A stretch of DNA of 64,000 bases, from positions 1-64,000 of the forward strand of contig JAQVCX010000005.1 of assembly GCA_028689545.1 (NCBI GenBank), written 5' to 3'. This DNA is from Parabacteroides sp. GTDB lineage: Bacteria; Bacteroidota; Bacteroidia; Bacteroidales; Tannerellaceae. The position numbers and the translations under genes were made by a program. Position 1 is the first letter of the stretch. Each line of letters begins with the position of its first letter. The notes under the pieces were generated by a model, which worked only from the letters and a program-made list of their open reading frames with translations, ran no database searches and was not told the DNA's origin. This document shows, piece by piece, positions 1 through 8,126 of the stretch.

Positions 1-310
1 CATGCCTTCAAGCAGGCGAAGACGATTTATTTCCTGAGTAAGCGAATGCCGTGCTTGTTCTTGAGTGTAATTCTTTTCGTTCATTTGAATGATTCTTTTA
101 GAGTCAACCATATTTACAAAAAGACAGTTCCTCATCAAAGAGCGAAAGGCTATCCCGCAGACAATCCAACAAAGGCCGAGCCTCCTCCGGATTCGTATCC
201 GCAAGGGATTCGATCCGCGACAAAGTAGCGGGATAAGGCTTCCCCCGATGATCGCAAGCATAAAAAGCCGAGATCAAGACCGACATTATGAGGATGTATA
301 TACGAGGCAT
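1..310 (-). pseudogene. Remnant of a TPR-type lipoprotein/regulator gene, runs off window start
   Basis: Reading leftward from the ATG at 310, a 68-residue frame starts with a lipoprotein signal (ISAFYAC, lipobox Cys near residue 19). It continues with a segment rich in SLADTNPEEARPLLD, which resembles the start of the long Bacteroidales tetratricopeptide lipoproteins of roughly 500-600 residues. The frame stops at 104-106. In a different frame the sequence continues from about 111 to base 1 as a charged coiled-coil-like stretch (NEKNYTQEQARHSLTQEINR), which resembles the later part of the same family. I infer an internal deletion that fused the two ends out of frame. The family name is from memory of the N-terminal pattern. 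An unrelated short gene abutting a second gene is the alternative. Confidence 0.45.
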
Positions 311-339
311 TGGAAATCTGTTTTATCACTTAAACGTAA

Positions 340-347
340 CAAAGGTA
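340..347 (-). promoter_or_regulatory. -7 box TACCTTTG of the TPR remnant
   Basis: On the minus strand the sequence reads TACCTTTG, a match to the Bacteroidota -7 consensus TAnnTTTG. It lies about 30 nt upstream of the ATG at 310. No clear -33 TTTG is visible. The remnant gene therefore seems to keep its promoter. Confidence 0.5.
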
Positions 348-574
348 AAAAATTAAAGAGTAAGAGCCTGTTCTAATTTTCCTCAATAGTGATCTTATAG
401 TCGCCAATTTTACTATTTCCTCTACCGGATCGAATATTAGTCCATAATTTCGGCAGAATCTTCTATTGAATATTATTGGATAAAATTCAAACAGGCTTTA
501 ATAGTCTCATTGGTATTTATACAAACTTCTGAAAGCCTATACGCAAAGTACGTTACGACCGGATACTTACAGGT

Positions 575-673
575 TTTGCTTTCCGCTCTTAACACAAAAG
601 CGCATAATTTGCTTTCTGCTCTTAACAAATCCGGGTACTTTTTGCTATCTATATTGAATAAATCGTATATTTG
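575..673 (+). repeat. Three 33-bp tandem repeat units over the AAA ATPase promoter
   Basis: TTTGCT recurs at 575, 608 and 641, exactly 33 bp apart. Units 1 and 2 share TTTGCTTTCYGCTCTTAACA; unit 3 is more diverged (TTTGCTATCTATATTGAATA). The third unit contains the probable promoter, with TTTG at 641-644 as the -33 element and TATATTTG at 666-673 as the -7 box. One unit therefore has the length of one promoter footprint. See the similar 33-bp repeats at 52693. Confidence 0.85.
641..673 (+). promoter_or_regulatory. Promoter of the AAA ATPase gene
   Basis: TTTG (641-644), 21 nt, then TATATTTG (666-673) fits the Bacteroidota -33/-7 arrangement well. The predicted start of transcription is near 680, giving a leader of about 13 nt to the ATG at 693. 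This argues against the longer upstream frame being translated. Confidence 0.7.
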
Positions 674-692
674 TCATTCAATCAATCAGCGT

Positions 693-1892
693 ATGGATAG
701 CCTATTTATTAAACAAGAACGATTACTGGCACAAACGAGTACCCATATCATAAGGGAACTCATGCACCAAATTCACTGGGATAATCATCTGATCGCTATC
801 AGAGGATCAAGGGGAGTCGGAAAGACAACACTCATGCTACAATACATTAAACTGAATTTCCAACCGGGAAGCAGGGAGGTGCTTTATTGTACACTCGATA
901 GCATCTATTTCAGCAACCACACCCTATCGGAACTGATCGAGAGGTTCTATTTGCAAGGGGGAAAACAGCTATTCCTTGATGAAGTACATAAATATCCCAC
1001 TTGGAGCAAGGAGATAAAAGAGGCCTACGACCTGTATCCATCTCTGCGAATTGTTTTTAGCGGCTCTTCCCTATTGAATATATTGAATGCGGATGCCGAT
1101 CTTTCCAGACGTTGCCTACCTTATAATATGTACGGACTTTCCTTCCGGGAATTTCTCATGTTTTATAAACAGATTGATATACCTGCCTATTCCCTACAGG
1201 GAATCCTAGAAAACCCGGGAAGCATTTGCCGGGAAATAAATGAAAAATGCCGGCCCGTACAAATGTTTAACGAATATCTCCATGAGGGGTACTATCCTTT
1301 CTTTACGGGTAATAGAGAGGATTATTATATTAATATCGAGAATGTGGTCAATCTTATCATTGAGCAGGAACTTCCGTTGCTGTGTAACGTTGACCCGACC
1401 TATACACGGAAGCTCAAAGCTTTAATGGGTATCTTAGCCATCTCTGTCCCTTATGAGCTAGACATCACGAAACTAGCGGGAATGATCGGACTTTCCCGAA
1501 ACTCCGTCATTAGTTATTTGCAGAATCTGGACAAAGCGGAATTACTCAAGTTGTTGTACTCGGATTTACTATCTGTCAAAAAGATGCAAAAGCCGGATAA
1601 GATTTACCTACAGAATCCCAACCTCTTGTATGCCATAGCCTCAGCTCCCGTACAGATCGGAACGGCAAGAGAAACATTTGTCGTCAATCAATTGTCCGTA
1701 AGTCATAACGTAGAATATGGGAAGACAAAAGGCGACTTTGTCGTAGACCAGACCTATACCTTCGAGGTGGGAGGTGCGGATAAGACATTCAAGCAAATAG
1801 CGGATCTTCCCAATTCCTTCATCTTGGCAGACAATTTGGAATTCGCCACCGGCAAGAAACTACCGCTGTGGATCGTGGGATTAACCTATTAA
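693..1892 (+). CDS. AAA-family ATP-binding protein (AAA_14/DUF4143 type)
   Basis: A 399-residue protein. It has a P-loop GSRGVGKT at residues 38-45, a Walker B-like QLFLDEVHKYP near residue 97, and a sensor-like FSGSSLLNI. A winged-helix-like middle follows (ITKLAGMIGLSRNSVISYL). The C-terminus has a nuclease-like fold signature, DFVVD then FEVGG.DK, typical of the DUF4143 half of these ATPases. Such genes are abundant in Bacteroidetes and their function is unknown; some are suspected defence or mobile genes. I chose ATG 693 rather than a start at 510 because the promoter and the 33-bp repeats lie between the two positions, and because the extra residues (LLSALN..LLSALN..LLSILN) only translate those repeats. 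The gene is a single transcription unit, ended by the bidirectional hairpin shared with the fumarase gene. Confidence 0.8.
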   Translation: MDSLFIKQERLLAQTSTHIIRELMHQIHWDNHLIAIRGSRGVGKTTLMLQYIKLNFQPGSREVLYCTLDSIYFSNHTLSELIERFYLQGGKQLFLDEVHKYPTWSKEIKEAYDLYPSLRIVFSGSSLLNILNADADLSRRCLPYNMYGLSFREFLMFYKQIDIPAYSLQGILENPGSICREINEKCRPVQMFNEYLHEGYYPFFTGNREDYYINIENVVNLIIEQELPLLCNVDPTYTRKLKALMGILAISVPYELDITKLAGMIGLSRNSVISYLQNLDKAELLKLLYSDLLSVKKMQKPDKIYLQNPNLLYAIASAPVQIGTARETFVVNQLSVSHNVEYGKTKGDFVVDQTYTFEVGGADKTFKQIADLPNSFILADNLEFATGKKLPLWIVGLTY

Positions 1893-1893
1893 A

Positions 1894-1928
1894 AAAGCGG
1901 TATCCAGCCTACCACCGGATACCGCTTT
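1894..1928. terminator. Bidirectional intrinsic terminator between convergent genes
   Basis: A perfect 12-bp stem, AAAGCGGTATCC (1894-1905) with GGATACCGCTTT (1917-1928), and an 11-nt loop. It has a run of A at 1891-1896 (U-tract for the minus-strand fumarase transcript) and CTTT on the other side. It sits between the stops of the AAA gene and fumarase. Confidence 0.85.
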
Positions 1929-1951
1929 GCATTATCTTACCGATCGGGGGA

Positions 1952-3580
1952 TCAGCAACGGGGCTTGATCTGTTTGAAGAAGTCGTTGCCCTTGTTATCT
2001 ACCAAGATAAAGGCAGGGAAGTTCTCTACCTCAATCTTCCAGATCGCTTCCATACCCAATTCCGGATATTCCACGCACTCGATGCTCTTGATATTGTTCT
2101 GGGCCAAGATCGCCGCAGGGCCGCCGATAGATCCTAGGTAGAAACCACCGTGGTTCTTGCAAGCGTCGGTAACTTGCTGGCTACGGTTACCTTTCGCCAA
2201 CATGATCATGCTACCGCCATGGCTCTGGAACAAGCCTACGTATGAGTCCATACGACCCGCCGTAGTCGGACCCATAGAGCCGCAAGCCATACCTGCCGGA
2301 GTCTTAGCCGGACCCGCATAATAAATAGGATGATCCTTGATGTATTGAGGAAGATCCTCGCCACGATCCAGACGCTCCTTCAACTTAGCGTGAGCGATAT
2401 CACGACCTACGATGATCGTTCCGTTCAATGACAAACGAGTAGATACCGGATATTTATCCAATTCCTTCAAGATATCCGCCATCGGTTGGTTCAAGTTGAT
2501 CTTGACAGCGTCGCCCTCACCGGCCCCACGAAGTTCCTCCGGAATCAATTCGCCGGGATGACTATCCAACTTCTCGATCCAGATACCTTCTTTATTGATC
2601 TTGCATTTAACATTACGATCGGCGGAACAACTTACACCCAAACCTACCGGACAAGAAGCGCCGTGACGAGGCAAACGGATGATACGGACATCGTGAGCCA
2701 AATATTTACCGCCGAATTGAGCGCCCAAGCCAATCTTCTGGGCGGCGGCCAATACCTCTTTCTCTAACTCCACGTCGCGGAAAGCACGGCCACCCTCGCT
2801 ACCGGTCGTAGGCAAGCTATCGTAGAAACGAGTAGAAGCCAACTTCACCGTCAATAAGTTCTTCTCGGCGGAAGTACCGCCAATCACGATCGAGATATGA
2901 TAAGGAGGACAAGCGGCCGTGCCCAACGTCTTGATCTTCTCTACGAGGAAGGGAACCAACGTGCCCGGATTCAAGATCGCTTTTGTCTCTTGGTATAAAT
3001 AAGTCTTGTTAGCGGAACCACCTCCCTTTGTCACGCAAAGGAACTCATACTCCATGCCTTCCGTAGCCTCGATATCGATCTGGGCCGGTAGGTTACATTT
3101 CGTATTTACCTCGTCGTACATATTCAGCGGAGCGTTCTGGGAGTAACGAAGATTCTCTTCCGTATAGGTCTTGTAAACACCTAAAGAAAGCGCTTCCTCA
3201 TCGCAATAGCCCGTCCAGACCTGCTGTCCTTTCTCGCCGTGGATAATAGCCGTACCGGTATCTTGGCAGAAAGGAAGTACACCTTTAGCCGCTACCTCGG
3301 CGTTGCGAAGGAATGTCAAGGCTACGTACTTATCGTTGTCCGTAGCTTCCGGATCGCTTAAGATCTTTGCGACCTGCTCGTTATGAGAACGGCGAAGCAT
3401 GAAGGATACGTCGCGGAAAGCGGCGTTGGCCATAGCGGTCAAACCCTCTTTAGCGACTTTCAAGATCGGTTTTCCTTCAAACTCAGAAACGGAAACATAA
3501 TCTTTTGTAAGCAAATAATACTCTGTTGTGTCCGGTCCCTTTTGGAACATCGGCTCGTAATGAAACGGAGGTGTTGCCAT
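1952..3580 (-). CDS. Class I fumarate hydratase (iron-sulfur, FumA/FumB-like)
   Basis: A 542-residue enzyme for reversible hydration of fumarate to malate. In Bacteroidales this is the reductive branch that runs from malate to fumarate toward succinate. The length and sequence fit the single-chain [4Fe-4S] class I fumarases. The three expected cluster cysteines are visible at C105 (FCQDTGT), C224 (AACPPYH) and C318 (GVSCSAD). The C-terminal beta part keeps [18 protein letters not shown] and [15 protein letters not shown]. The start is the ATG at 3580, followed by [10 protein letters not shown]. The enzyme should be cytoplasmic and oxygen-sensitive. It is a monocistronic gene with its own terminator. 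KorAB and PckA elsewhere in the window belong to the same central-carbon network. Confidence 0.95.
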   Translation of the reverse strand: MATPPFHYEPMFQKGPDTTEYYLLTKDYVSVSEFEGKPILKVAKEGLTAMANAAFRDVSFMLRRSHNEQVAKILSDPEATDNDKYVALTFLRNAEVAAKGVLPFCQDTGTAIIHGEKGQQVWTGYCDEEALSLGVYKTYTEENLRYSQNAPLNMYDEVNTKCNLPAQIDIEATEGMEYEFLCVTKGGGSANKTYLYQETKAILNPGTLVPFLVEKIKTLGTAACPPYHISIVIGGTSAEKNLLTVKLASTRFYDSLPTTGSEGGRAFRDVELEKEVLAAAQKIGLGAQFGGKYLAHDVRIIRLPRHGASCPVGLGVSCSADRNVKCKINKEGIWIEKLDSHPGELIPEELRGAGEGDAVKINLNQPMADILKELDKYPVSTRLSLNGTIIVGRDIAHAKLKERLDRGEDLPQYIKDHPIYYAGPAKTPAGMACGSMGPTTAGRMDSYVGLFQSHGGSMIMLAKGNRSQQVTDACKNHGGFYLGSIGGPAAILAQNNIKSIECVEYPELGMEAIWKIEVENFPAFILVDNKGNDFFKQIKPRC

Positions 3581-3687
3581 ATCTTTAGAATTTAATTATA
3601 TATTGGTTTTATTTAAGTTTATCCGTACTTTTCGATTGGCAAACTTAGCGAAAAAACTTGATATATAGTTTAACCGATTCCCGGAAA

Positions 3688-5523
3688 TCAGAATAAAAGT
3701 TCAACTTCGAACGTATTCAACCATTCAACCGGACGTCCGGCCACCTTATTACAGGTAACGGTAAACTTCAGCGGCAAGATCAAGCCCAGCGGGATCCTCG
3801 CCCAGCCGGGCAAGTTAAAGGTATGCAAACCGATTAATGAGCCCAGTTGCACACCCAACGACGGGGCCACCACGAAACGAGTCTCCTCATTTCTACGGTC
3901 TACACCTACCTCCATATAGGAATAAAGACCGAGGAAGCGTTTCGGCGAGACAAATATATCCATATTATAATTCAGACCACCCTTGATATTCCAGTTATCG
4001 TCTAAGCAATCATCCTCATCCGTCAGCATATAATAGCCCGAGATAGTCGGATTGATCCAGTGAGCGATATCACCAGCCTTCATCATCATACCTTCACCGT
4101 TACCAAACTGATGCCAATTCAACATACTAAGATTCAAGCGAGCCCCTAAGAAAATAACCCCGGCCGTATTTTTATTCCAAGAGTCACCCAGCAATAGAGA
4201 AAAAGAGTTTGCCACCCGGGAGCGAATGAAATTACGGGTGAACGGACGTTGCACGATCAGTTGCAACTCCTCCTTGCGATCTTGGGCAGCGCTGTCCAGC
4301 GGAACCTCGTCCAGCTTCGTGCCGAATGGGATCGGGAATTCCCGTACTACCGGGTAGTTAGCGTATATATAAGCGGGAACATCCTCTTTCTTCTCCGGCA
4401 ACTCCTTCAATATGTCACGGTCACTCCCCTGCAACACTTCATTATAAGCCAGCCAAACCTCAAGGGCAGACTGGCAGGTGGCGTTTACTACTTGAGAAAA
4501 CACGTGTGTCTCTCGTTCATAAGGATCGCCCTTCGGAAGTTGGTACGGATGCTTATCACTCACCCGGATATCCGTATAGCTCGTCTTTTTCTTATACTCC
4601 AGCATATTCTGATTTAGCCGCTTATCACCATAGGCAGACCAAGTCTCACCTTTCAAGTTGGCCGTATGTACCGGGATCGTATTATAAAAATCGTGTAAAC
4701 TCTTATTATTGGAAATAGAGGAGAGACCAAACCCGCGACGCACCATTTGATGACCGGAAGCAAACGAGTCTTGCAGGAAATGCTCGGCGAACGCCTCGTA
4801 AAGCGTGGCGTAGAACATCAAGTCGCTAGCCGAAGACTGATCTCCCACCAGAACAGCCCGCCCGGCCTCTTCCGCCAGATACATCGCGAAGATATGGATA
4901 CAAAAGTATTTACTCATAGAGGGGAGCTTGTTCAAGTCATTGAATACCTTATTAATATTCGCGGGCTGCGACATCTTACAGATTAAATCGGGATCGATTT
5001 TCGCTAGATGCTCGTTCAAGTCGTCTCCATAACTATAAAAATGAGATAAATCCTTGATAGCTAATATACCATACGCCAAGTTGACCGACAAAAGCTCCTT
5101 ACTGGAGGCACCGGTAAGGAAATTATCCATCGCTTTCTGCTCCAACAAGAGCGTACGGTTCGTTTTAGAAAAACGGGTCTGCAAACCGGTCTCCAGCAAA
5201 AGTGGGTTCGCCACGTGGTCTCCGGACAATCCACATAAAGTACCGTAAGTCACCAGATTCGGACTTTGGGTTAGCTCGTTCATGACAAAGGCCTTTCCAT
5301 CCTCTCCCAAACTCATGTTCACCAAGGAAGACAAGGCAGCGTAAGCGGCCTCCTCATCCGGAAAAATGCCAGCCTCCACCAAACGAGTAGGTAGCAAGAG
5401 CATAGCGCGATCTCCTATTTTACGATGCTCGGCAAAGTCCCAAGCCCAAACCATTGAATTACAAAGGAAAAGAAACAAAGAGATTAAGATCGGAAAGCGT
5501 GTTAAAGAAGTTGTCGTTTTCAT
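3688..5523 (-). CDS. Exported zinc-dependent phospholipase C-like protein
   Basis: A 611-residue protein from ATG 5523; an alternative start lies four codons upstream. A signal peptide (FPILISLFLFLCNSMVWA) would be cut before W28, giving a mature chain beginning WDFAEHRKIG. Zinc-dependent phospholipase C/P1-nuclease enzymes use the mature N-terminal Trp as a zinc ligand. A second family-like block is EHFLQDSFASGH, with H248, D252 and H258 in the HxxxD(x5)H spacing of the zinc site. Further candidate ligands are GDH at 101-103 and SHFY at 160-163. The last ~200 residues look like beta-strand-rich outer-membrane material (for example GLYSYMEVGVDRR). I infer a surface or periplasmic hydrolase. 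Substrate and activity are unknown. Confidence 0.6.
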   Translation of the reverse strand: MKTTTSLTRFPILISLFLFLCNSMVWAWDFAEHRKIGDRAMLLLPTRLVEAGIFPDEEAAYAALSSLVNMSLGEDGKAFVMNELTQSPNLVTYGTLCGLSGDHVANPLLLETGLQTRFSKTNRTLLLEQKAMDNFLTGASSKELLSVNLAYGILAIKDLSHFYSYGDDLNEHLAKIDPDLICKMSQPANINKVFNDLNKLPSMSKYFCIHIFAMYLAEEAGRAVLVGDQSSASDLMFYATLYEAFAEHFLQDSFASGHQMVRRGFGLSSISNNKSLHDFYNTIPVHTANLKGETWSAYGDKRLNQNMLEYKKKTSYTDIRVSDKHPYQLPKGDPYERETHVFSQVVNATCQSALEVWLAYNEVLQGSDRDILKELPEKKEDVPAYIYANYPVVREFPIPFGTKLDEVPLDSAAQDRKEELQLIVQRPFTRNFIRSRVANSFSLLLGDSWNKNTAGVIFLGARLNLSMLNWHQFGNGEGMMMKAGDIAHWINPTISGYYMLTDEDDCLDDNWNIKGGLNYNMDIFVSPKRFLGLYSYMEVGVDRRNEETRFVVAPSLGVQLGSLIGLHTFNLPGWARIPLGLILPLKFTVTCNKVAGRPVEWLNTFEVELLF

Positions 5524-5550
5524 ATAATTAATCATTTTTCATTTACAAAT

Positions 5551-5558
5551 CAAAAATA
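5551..5558 (-). promoter_or_regulatory. -7 box TATTTTTG for the phospholipase-like gene
   Basis: The minus strand reads TATTTTTG, matching TAnnTTTG, about 28 nt upstream of ATG 5523. No strong -33 element is seen. It is divergent from the protease promoter at 5600. Confidence 0.5.
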
Positions 5559-5599
5559 CAAAATATTCAATGATACAGGCGTTATTCAATGAAAATATT

Positions 5600-5607
5600 T
5601 ATATTTG
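5600..5607 (+). promoter_or_regulatory. -7 box TATATTTG for the serine protease gene
   Basis: TATATTTG ends only 6 nt before the ATG at 5614, so a transcript from this box would be nearly leaderless. This supports ATG 5614 over the TTG at 5605, which lies inside the box. The box could be fortuitous, with the real promoter further upstream. Confidence 0.5.
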
Positions 5608-5613
5608 CCAGAT

Positions 5614-7863
5614 ATGAACAACTACCTATCGTTATATATACTATTCTGCTTGCTCTTCTTTGATTTGCAAGGGAATCTGGAAGCGCAAGTCAGCCACGGA
5701 GGCCGCCCGCTTCCGCTATCGCTCATGCGAAGTACAAACGAACAGCTGTTTAAAGAGATGCCTCCGTTCGATATCCAAGAGGAGTTGCGTATCGACTCGC
5801 TGAACGAGAGCGACCTGAGAAGTGGTTTCCGTTTCGCCTATAAATTCATGACGGATTATAACCGGAACAACTCGGGTGTCACCTTCACCAGGCCGGACGG
5901 GACACGTGTATGGAGACTCGGGATCTACTCGCCCGGAGCCCTTTCTATCAACGTACTCTTCACGGAATATGAACTACCGGAAGGCGCCCAGCTCTTCCTG
6001 TACAACGAGGACCGGACACAGATACTAGGCTCGTTCAATCACTTAAACAACTCGGAGCTGAACCTATTGCCGGTCTCTCCCATCCAAGGAGACCGCATGA
6101 TCATAGAATACCAAGAACCGGCCAACGCCTCCTTCCAAGGAAGGCTGACCGTCGGGGAAGTCAATCATGGCTACCGGAACTTACGGGGGTTAGAGCCGGG
6201 AGACAACACCTCACAGATCGGTAAAATCCCACCGTTAGCTTGTTATCAAGACGGGACAAACGATTACGCCCAATGGGGACAAAGCGTCGTTCTCCTGATC
6301 ATAGACGGTAGTATAGGATGCACAGGCTCCTTGATAAACAACACGAAGAATGACGGAAAGCCCTATCTGCTCACCGCTTCCCATTGCCTCAATAACCAAT
6401 TCAAGATACAGAATCCCGATTATGAGAAGATAGCCGGAAGTATCGTCTGCTTTTTCAACTTCAACAGCCCTTTCTGCGACCCGATCCTAAGGGGAACGGA
6501 AGAGATGTCTACGGCATCTACCTATTTCAAGGCGGTTAATGAGATGGCAGACATGGCCTTATTGGAACTTACCGCCACACCTCCGGTTCATTACAGACCT
6601 TATTACGCGGGCTGGAACGCGCAAGAGGCAGGGCCTGCCCCTTATACGTGTATCCAACATCCCAAATACTCGGTAAAACGAATCAGCATATCCGATGAGG
6701 AGCTGGCTCCCTTTACCTTGACCGATCCAAACATGATTTTTTACGAGAACGCTCATTGGCAAGTCAAGACTTGGAATGTAGGTTATACGGCCAGCGGTTC
6801 CTCCGGATCTCCTTTGTTCAATGCCGACGGAGAGATCATCGGGGCGTTATCCGGCGGGCAGTCCAGCGAGAATAGTCCGAAGAATGATTACTTCTTCTCT
6901 TTGATGAAACCCTGGGACGCGATTGACACCCCCGAGAAACAGCTCAAACATTGGCTAAACCCGTCCGATGACGAGACCAAGGTTTGCGAGGGACTCGATC
7001 CGTATAAATCAGCCCCTTGTTTCCGGTTGAGCAACATCTATGACTCCGGCAATCAAGAAAACGCCGAATGTACGCTTTATCCCGGATCTGAGAAAGCGTA
7101 TTTGTTCGGGAACAACCCCGCCAATATCACCGAATACGCGGAAGCTTACCAAGTAGCCGAAGCGGGCACCTTATACGGAGCTTATTTCGTAACACCGCCT
7201 GCCGGAGCGAATTACAAACAAATGGAAGTGGAAGTTACCGTTTACAGCGGCGACTCAAAGCCCTCTACATTATTATATACGGAGACATTCCAACCCAGCT
7301 ACAGCAATAAATCGATATTGGACGATACTTTTATCGAGACCGCCAAATCCCTAAATCGGTCGCAGGAAAGTTATATCCACTTCTCCAAGCCATTGAACGT
7401 CAGCGGGAAGTTCTACATCGGCTATAAACTCAAGAGCGTCCCGGAGGACACGTATTTCTCCGCCTACAATCTACCCAAAGGCAAAACGACCCGGAATACG
7501 GCTTGGGTTCATGATAAAAACGGCTGGAGACAAGCTACCGAATATACGCAAGCGGGTTTTAGCACCTCCTTGTTTATCGATCCAGTCATTCAATATGGCA
7601 ATCCCGTCAGCAACGAAAAGATCGAGCCGGACGGGCAGGTACTCGTTCATCTCGGTCCGGAGAAAGGCCTGGTACACCTTGTTTTGCCGGATGGAATAGA
7701 GAAAGCGACTTATACGCTGCACTCGGCGCAAGGCAAAGTGTCGGAAAGCGGAAAGATCACGGACAGGCAAGCTACACTCCATTTCTTGAATTTAAGGTCT
7801 GGAGTCTACTTCCTGACCGTGTACTACGGCGAGAAGCATTATACACAAAAGATCGTATTTTAA
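5614..7863 (+). CDS. Secreted trypsin-like serine protease with type IX secretion C-terminal domain
   Basis: A 749-residue protein with an N-terminal signal peptide (about residues 1-25). A propeptide-like beta domain runs to about 200. The chymotrypsin-fold catalytic domain resembles lysyl endopeptidases, with likely triad H257 (LLTASHC), D313 (MADMALLEL) and S397 (GSSGSPLF). A jelly-roll-like segment follows. The last ~80 residues have the T9SS type A sorting-domain pattern: TYTLHSAQGK, then LNLRSGVYFLTV, ending in KHYTQKIVF. Cargo with this tail crosses the outer membrane by the Por machinery and is often anchored to the surface, but no Por genes are in this window. The gene stands alone and is divergent from the phospholipase-like gene. 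Confidence 0.85.
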   Translation: MNNYLSLYILFCLLFFDLQGNLEAQVSHGGRPLPLSLMRSTNEQLFKEMPPFDIQEELRIDSLNESDLRSGFRFAYKFMTDYNRNNSGVTFTRPDGTRVWRLGIYSPGALSINVLFTEYELPEGAQLFLYNEDRTQILGSFNHLNNSELNLLPVSPIQGDRMIIEYQEPANASFQGRLTVGEVNHGYRNLRGLEPGDNTSQIGKIPPLACYQDGTNDYAQWGQSVVLLIIDGSIGCTGSLINNTKNDGKPYLLTASHCLNNQFKIQNPDYEKIAGSIVCFFNFNSPFCDPILRGTEEMSTASTYFKAVNEMADMALLELTATPPVHYRPYYAGWNAQEAGPAPYTCIQHPKYSVKRISISDEELAPFTLTDPNMIFYENAHWQVKTWNVGYTASGSSGSPLFNADGEIIGALSGGQSSENSPKNDYFFSLMKPWDAIDTPEKQLKHWLNPSDDETKVCEGLDPYKSAPCFRLSNIYDSGNQENAECTLYPGSEKAYLFGNNPANITEYAEAYQVAEAGTLYGAYFVTPPAGANYKQMEVEVTVYSGDSKPSTLLYTETFQPSYSNKSILDDTFIETAKSLNRSQESYIHFSKPLNVSGKFYIGYKLKSVPEDTYFSAYNLPKGKTTRNTAWVHDKNGWRQATEYTQAGFSTSLFIDPVIQYGNPVSNEKIEPDGQVLVHLGPEKGLVHLVLPDGIEKATYTLHSAQGKVSESGKITDRQATLHFLNLRSGVYFLTVYYGEKHYTQKIVF

Positions 7864-8018
7864 TCAAAAAATACACAACAAGAGTACTGGGAGACTATCT
7901 ATTGAGAAGGGAGTAAGAGGTACAAAGCCATACCTTCTCACTAATTCTACCCATATTTATGTATAAAACAAGCCTAGGATTCATTAATAAGTATTAATTA
8001 AAAAGATTTTATCGCTTC

Positions 8019-8053
8019 TTTGCTATCCATGACAAAAAAATACTTTAGTTTTG
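8019..8053 (+). promoter_or_regulatory. Promoter of the TPR lipoprotein gene
   Basis: TTTG at 8019-8022, then 23 nt, then TAGTTTTG at 8046-8053, a TAnnTTTG match. The spacing is slightly long. The predicted 5' leader is about 65-70 nt before ATG 8127. Confidence 0.55.
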
Positions 8054-8126
8054 CACGATAATGGCTAAGGGATAATTTGGAAGTGAATATATTAACATAG
8101 TAACATTTTAAACTTACATCAAGATT

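Noticed and set aside
2486-2767. 93-codon frame antisense to fumarase
   Set aside because: It lies wholly inside the well-supported fumarase gene and has no signals of its own.
7864-8010. Terminator after the protease gene (GAGAAGG...CCTTCTC)
   Set aside because: The stem is 7 bp around a 26-nt interval and no T-run follows, so it was not listed.
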